From Thermodesulfobacteriaceae bacterium UBA6232 (GTDB taxonomy: Bacteria > Desulfobacterota > Thermodesulfobacteria > Thermodesulfobacteriales > Thermodesulfobacteriaceae): DNA of 17,330 nt. The position numbers and the translations under genes were made by a program. How positions within the stretch are numbered: the first letter of the stretch is position 1; each line of letters begins with the position of its first letter. Under the pieces are notes generated by a model. That model was not told where the DNA came from. It made no database searches and saw only the letters and a program-made list of their open reading frames with translations. The DNA lies in assembly GCA_002441555.1 (NCBI GenBank), contig DJWK01000006.1, positions 1 through 17,330 of the forward strand. The letters run 5' to 3'. This document shows, one piece after another, positions 15,247-17,330 of the stretch.

Positions 15247-15252
15247 TATAAT
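15247..15252 (+). promoter_or_regulatory. -10 box of a promoter for the third ArnT-like gene
   Basis: A perfect TATAAT ends eight bases before the ATG at 15261, the same spacing as at mqnE. No good -35 hexamer was found. Transcription would start at about 15259-15260, giving an mRNA with essentially no leader. No Shine-Dalgarno sequence is seen before the ATG. Confidence 0.5.
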
Positions 15253-15260
15253 CCTTCATT

Positions 15261-15971
15261 ATGAAAGCCTTTCACATAAAATTTAATAAGTTTGAGCGAC
15301 CTCCCGATCTCCTCTATGCAGGATTTTTGCTTCTTACCTTTATTATTCTTCTCATAATTGCTGGTTTCCTTCCTCTTCTTTCTTATCAAGAGGCAAGAAG
15401 AGCAATTATAATTCAGGAAACCTTTCTATCTCATTCCCTTATTCCCCAATTTAACGGTGAGCCCTATTTTACCAAACCTCCTCTGCATACCTGGCTTTCT
15501 TTCCCCTTTTTTGCCCTTGGAAAAATAACTCAACAAGAAATCTTTTTTATGCGCCTTCTATCTTTTTTAAGTTATTTTGGAGCAATTTACTTTATTTACC
15601 TCTTTTCACAAAAAAATTTCTCAAAAACTCTCTTAAGTGTATTAATTCTTTTCTCCTCCTATAGATTTTTAAGTTTCATTTATAGAATTGATCTTGAACC
15701 CCTCTTTGTGTTTTTAACCTTAGGAACTATCTATTTTGCTTTGAAATATAATGAAAATTCCCTCTTTAAATATTCCTTTCTTTTTTATCTATTCTTTGCT
15801 CTGGCTTTTATGGTACGCGGACCTTTACATTTCTTTCTTCTTCCTGCTTTTCTGCTCTATGCCCTTTTTTCTATAAACAAAAATTTTTTAAAACTCCTAT
15901 TTAATCCAGCCGGCTGGTTCATTTTTCTAAGCATAGTTCTCCCTTTTTATGTTTTCGGTTATCTCAAATAA
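15261..15971 (+). CDS. ArnT-like membrane glycosyltransferase, N-terminal part ending at an internal TAA
   Basis: These 236 residues are the N-terminal half of another ArnT/PMT-family glycosyltransferase. After the first helix the loop reads LSYQEARRAIIIQE (40-53), with E44 as the likely catalytic acid. GEPYFTKPPLHTW follows, closely like the intact copy at 8845-10455, and then several membrane helices including the MVRGPLHFFLLPAFLLYALF region. The frame ends in TAA at 15969-15971 after FGYLK. The same frame stays open from there to 16649 and encodes the expected continuation, so the parent gene was about 462 codons. The stop falls just after a membrane segment, one residue before a glycine that is usually conserved in this loop of the family. 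It is the second ArnT-like gene in the window with a single in-frame TAA. Confidence 0.73.
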   Translation: MKAFHIKFNKFERPPDLLYAGFLLLTFIILLIIAGFLPLLSYQEARRAIIIQETFLSHSLIPQFNGEPYFTKPPLHTWLSFPFFALGKITQQEIFFMRLLSFLSYFGAIYFIYLFSQKNFSKTLLSVLILFSSYRFLSFIYRIDLEPLFVFLTLGTIYFALKYNENSLFKYSFLFYLFFALAFMVRGPLHFFLLPAFLLYALFSINKNFLKLLFNPAGWFIFLSIVLPFYVFGYLK

Positions 15972-16649
15972 GGATCTAAAATTTTTCATGAATTCCTAAA
16001 AACAGATCTTTCAAATAGGCTTTTCGAAAAAAAAGACCCCTTTTATTATTATTTCAAGGCCTTTATTTTGAATTTTATTCCCTATTTTTTTCTCCTTTTT
16101 TTAAAAATTAAAACTCTTAAAGAAAGCTTTTCCTATTTTCTAAAAAATTATCCCTCCAATCTTTTTCTTTCTCTTTGTATTTTTCCCCTTATCTTTCTAA
16201 GTTTTACCGGACAAAAATTTGACAAATATTTGCTTTTTCTCTATCCCTTTTTCTCATTATTTCTTGCAGAACTTCTCTTGAAACTCTATAGGGAAAATTT
16301 TTTATTTAAATTGTCAAGCTTATTCTATGGATTAAGTTTTTTGGCTGTAATTTTAACTCTTTTGATTCCTTACAAAAATCTAAAAATTGAAACAAATTTA
16401 TGGAAAATTTATCTCGATCCCACAAAGGAATACCTATTCTACCAAAACATTCAGCCCCTTGCTCTCTTTCTTTTGAAAAGACCTGTTCCATTAATAGAAA
16501 ATCTGGAGAATCTGCAGGATAAAAATAAAATCCTTATATCCTCAGAATTTATAAAAGAAACAGAATTTATAAAAGAAAAAAATCTCCTTTTTAAGCTTAA
16601 AGATCCCTATAAAAAAGAAACCTACTGGTTCTTTTATCAAATTGAATAA
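15972..16649 (+). pseudogene. C-terminal part of the third ArnT-like gene, downstream of the internal stop
   Basis: Read in the same frame straight after the TAA, this encodes GSKIFHEFLKTDLSNRLF and then FEKKDPFYYYFKAF. That is the periplasmic loop which in this family precedes further helices, so it is a true continuation of the upstream frame. About four to five membrane helices and a short soluble tail follow. The first possible start is a TTG at 16068, but that would discard the conserved loop, so the whole stretch is best seen as the second half of one gene. It contains an 18-base perfect tandem repeat near its 3' end. Alone it has no active site. Confidence 0.65.
16543..16578 (+). repeat. 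Perfect 18-base tandem duplication
   Basis: The 18-base unit at 16543-16560 (CAGAATTTATAAAAGAAA) is repeated without change at 16561-16578. It keeps the reading frame and duplicates six residues, so the protein reads SEFIKETEFIKEK in the tail of the third ArnT-like gene. It looks like a recent slipped-strand event. Confidence 0.9.
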
Positions 16650-16663
16650 TCAAAAAGTTGATT
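16648..16663 (+). terminator. Small hairpin after the third ArnT-like gene
   Basis: AATCAA (16648-16653) and TTGATT (16658-16663) form a six-base stem with an AAAG loop, followed by TATTTTC. It lies in the 13-base gap between two convergent genes. The stem is weak, so termination is only possible. Confidence 0.3.
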
Positions 16664-16887
16664 TATTTTCTAAAAAGAAGATTCAAAAGAAGAGTTAAAA
16701 GGATACTTAGAAGTATTGAAGTTCCTAAGGGAAAATAAAAAGTAAAGTTATCCTTTTTAATGTATATGTCTCCTGGAAGTTTTCCAATAAAAGGTATTTT
16801 GGGAAGAAAGGTTAATAAAAGCCCTATTAGAATAACAATTACACCAAAAAGTATTAGGAATTTCCCAAGGCCAGAAAGTTCCTGCAT
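16663..16887 (-). CDS. DUF2905-family small membrane protein
   Basis: This 74-residue protein has two membrane helices (about 8-29 and 52-71) joined by a conserved loop: LPKIPFIGKLPGDIYI, then NFTFYFPLGTS. That pattern is the signature of the DUF2905 family, short inner-membrane proteins of unknown function found in many bacteria. The ATG at 16887 is chosen because family members begin just before the first helix. An upstream in-frame start at 16977 would add 30 poorly conserved residues and overlap the ATP-grasp gene on the other strand. No clear ribosome-binding site is seen. It is divergent from the ATP-grasp gene, with 39 bases between the two starts. Nothing links it clearly to the envelope genes. 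Confidence 0.82.
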   Translation of the reverse strand: MQELSGLGKFLILFGVIVILIGLLLTFLPKIPFIGKLPGDIYIKKDNFTFYFPLGTSILLSILLTLLLNLLFRK

Positions 16888-16926
16888 GGTTATAAATTTA
16901 AACAAATTTTTTCTTTTTTCCAGAAG

Positions 16927-17330
16927 ATGATTGTATCTTTTTATCCAGGTTTTGAAGGAGATCTGAATTTTTTTCAATTTGAACCTTTACCTTCTGAATT
17001 TTTTGAGGCACTTCCCAGAATCAGGGCAATTATCTTTCCACCCACGATAACCCCTGAAATTTACTTTTTTATAAAAAATCTTGGTATCCCTGTTTTTCCC
17101 GAATACACCTATCGGTTCCTTTTCCCTGGGAAAATAGGACAAATTCTTCTTTTTAGGTTATTTAATCTTCCCCATCCAGAAAGCATACTTATTCCCAGAT
17201 CCTGCGGAATAGAGGAAAACCCCTACCAAAGAACTTTGCAGATTAAATTTCCCTGTATAGTCAAAGGAAATTGGGGAGATGAAGGAAGGGAGGTTTTCTT
17301 TGTGGAAAATAAAGAAGCTTTAGAAGACAT
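16927..17330 (+). CDS. ATP-grasp protein (RimK/glutathione synthetase-like), N-terminal part, cut by the window end
   Basis: The frame is open from the ATG at 16927 to the last base (134 complete codons), so the gene continues beyond the window. Residues 1-70 look like the preceding alpha/beta domain (SFYPGFEGDL, RAIIFPPTITPEIYFFI). From about 77 the pattern RLFNLPHPES and then FPCIVKGNWGDEGREVFFV (108-126) matches the ATP-grasp fold, with K113 as the ATP-binding lysine and GNWGDEG as the flexible glycine loop. Members of this group join a carboxylate to an amine through an acyl phosphate, as in RimK or glutathione synthetase; the substrate is unknown. No standard start codon lies in frame upstream before the DUF2905 gene, which supports this ATG. 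An AGAAG directly abuts it, too close for a normal ribosome-binding site. Confidence 0.72.
   Translation, partial: MIVSFYPGFEGDLNFFQFEPLPSEFFEALPRIRAIIFPPTITPEIYFFIKNLGIPVFPEYTYRFLFPGKIGQILLFRLFNLPHPESILIPRSCGIEENPYQRTLQIKFPCIVKGNWGDEGREVFFVENKEALED

Noticed and set aside
16888..16977. A 30-residue N-terminal extension of the DUF2905 protein starting at 16977
   Set aside because: The family normally starts just before the first helix, and the extension would overlap the ATP-grasp coding region on the opposite strand.

Overview
The window looks like part of the chromosome of a Gram-negative, probably thermophilic, AT-rich bacterium. The evidence for this is a menaquinone gene of the futalosine pathway (mqnE), a dense set of lipopolysaccharide (LPS) or envelope-polysaccharide genes, and Lys/Glu/Ile-rich proteins. 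A member of the Thermodesulfobacteriota (Thermodesulfobacterium or Caldimicrobium type) would fit, but that is inference from composition and gene content. No rRNA, tRNA, CRISPR array, insertion sequence or phage gene was seen, and no gap between genes exceeds about 100 bases.

Layout. The window opens with the 3' end of an iron-dependent alcohol dehydrogenase (1-330, +). A promoter-like sequence then precedes a tightly packed + operon: mqnE, a family-2 glycosyltransferase, an O-antigen ligase/polymerase-like membrane protein and a GT4 glycosyltransferase (422-4788). It runs tail to tail into a minus-strand pair: an asparagine-synthase-like protein with an amputated glutaminase domain, and a WaaP-type sugar kinase (4785-6946). 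A divergent 66-base gap leads to a + pair, a second GT4 enzyme and a second kinase-like protein (7013-8839). This faces a minus-strand ArnT-like membrane glycosyltransferase (8845-10455).

From 10513 the theme becomes lipid-linked sugar transfer. A second ArnT-like gene (10513-12114, +) has one internal TAA. A minus-strand three-gene operon follows: Gfo/Idh/MocA sugar dehydrogenase, DegT/ArnB-type sugar aminotransferase and a DPM1/ArnC-like polyprenyl-phosphate glycosyltransferase (15179 back to 12078). A third ArnT-like gene (15261-16649, +) also has one internal TAA in an otherwise open frame. The window ends with a small DUF2905-type membrane protein (minus) and the 5' part of an ATP-grasp protein (+) cut off by the window edge.

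How the genes could work together. The GT2 and GT4 enzymes and the ligase-like protein would build and attach core or O-chain sugars, and the two kinases would phosphorylate core sugars. The dehydrogenase and aminotransferase could make a nucleotide-linked amino sugar, the DPM1-like enzyme could load a sugar onto a polyprenyl phosphate, and the ArnT-like enzymes could transfer it to LPS or another acceptor outside the inner membrane. This resembles the Arn (aminoarabinose) and Francisella Flm pathways, but with a Gfo/Idh dehydrogenase in the sugar-making step. The most striking observation is that two of the three ArnT-like genes each carry a single in-frame TAA with no other lesion seen. Convergent genes in the window also overlap or nearly touch at their stop codons.
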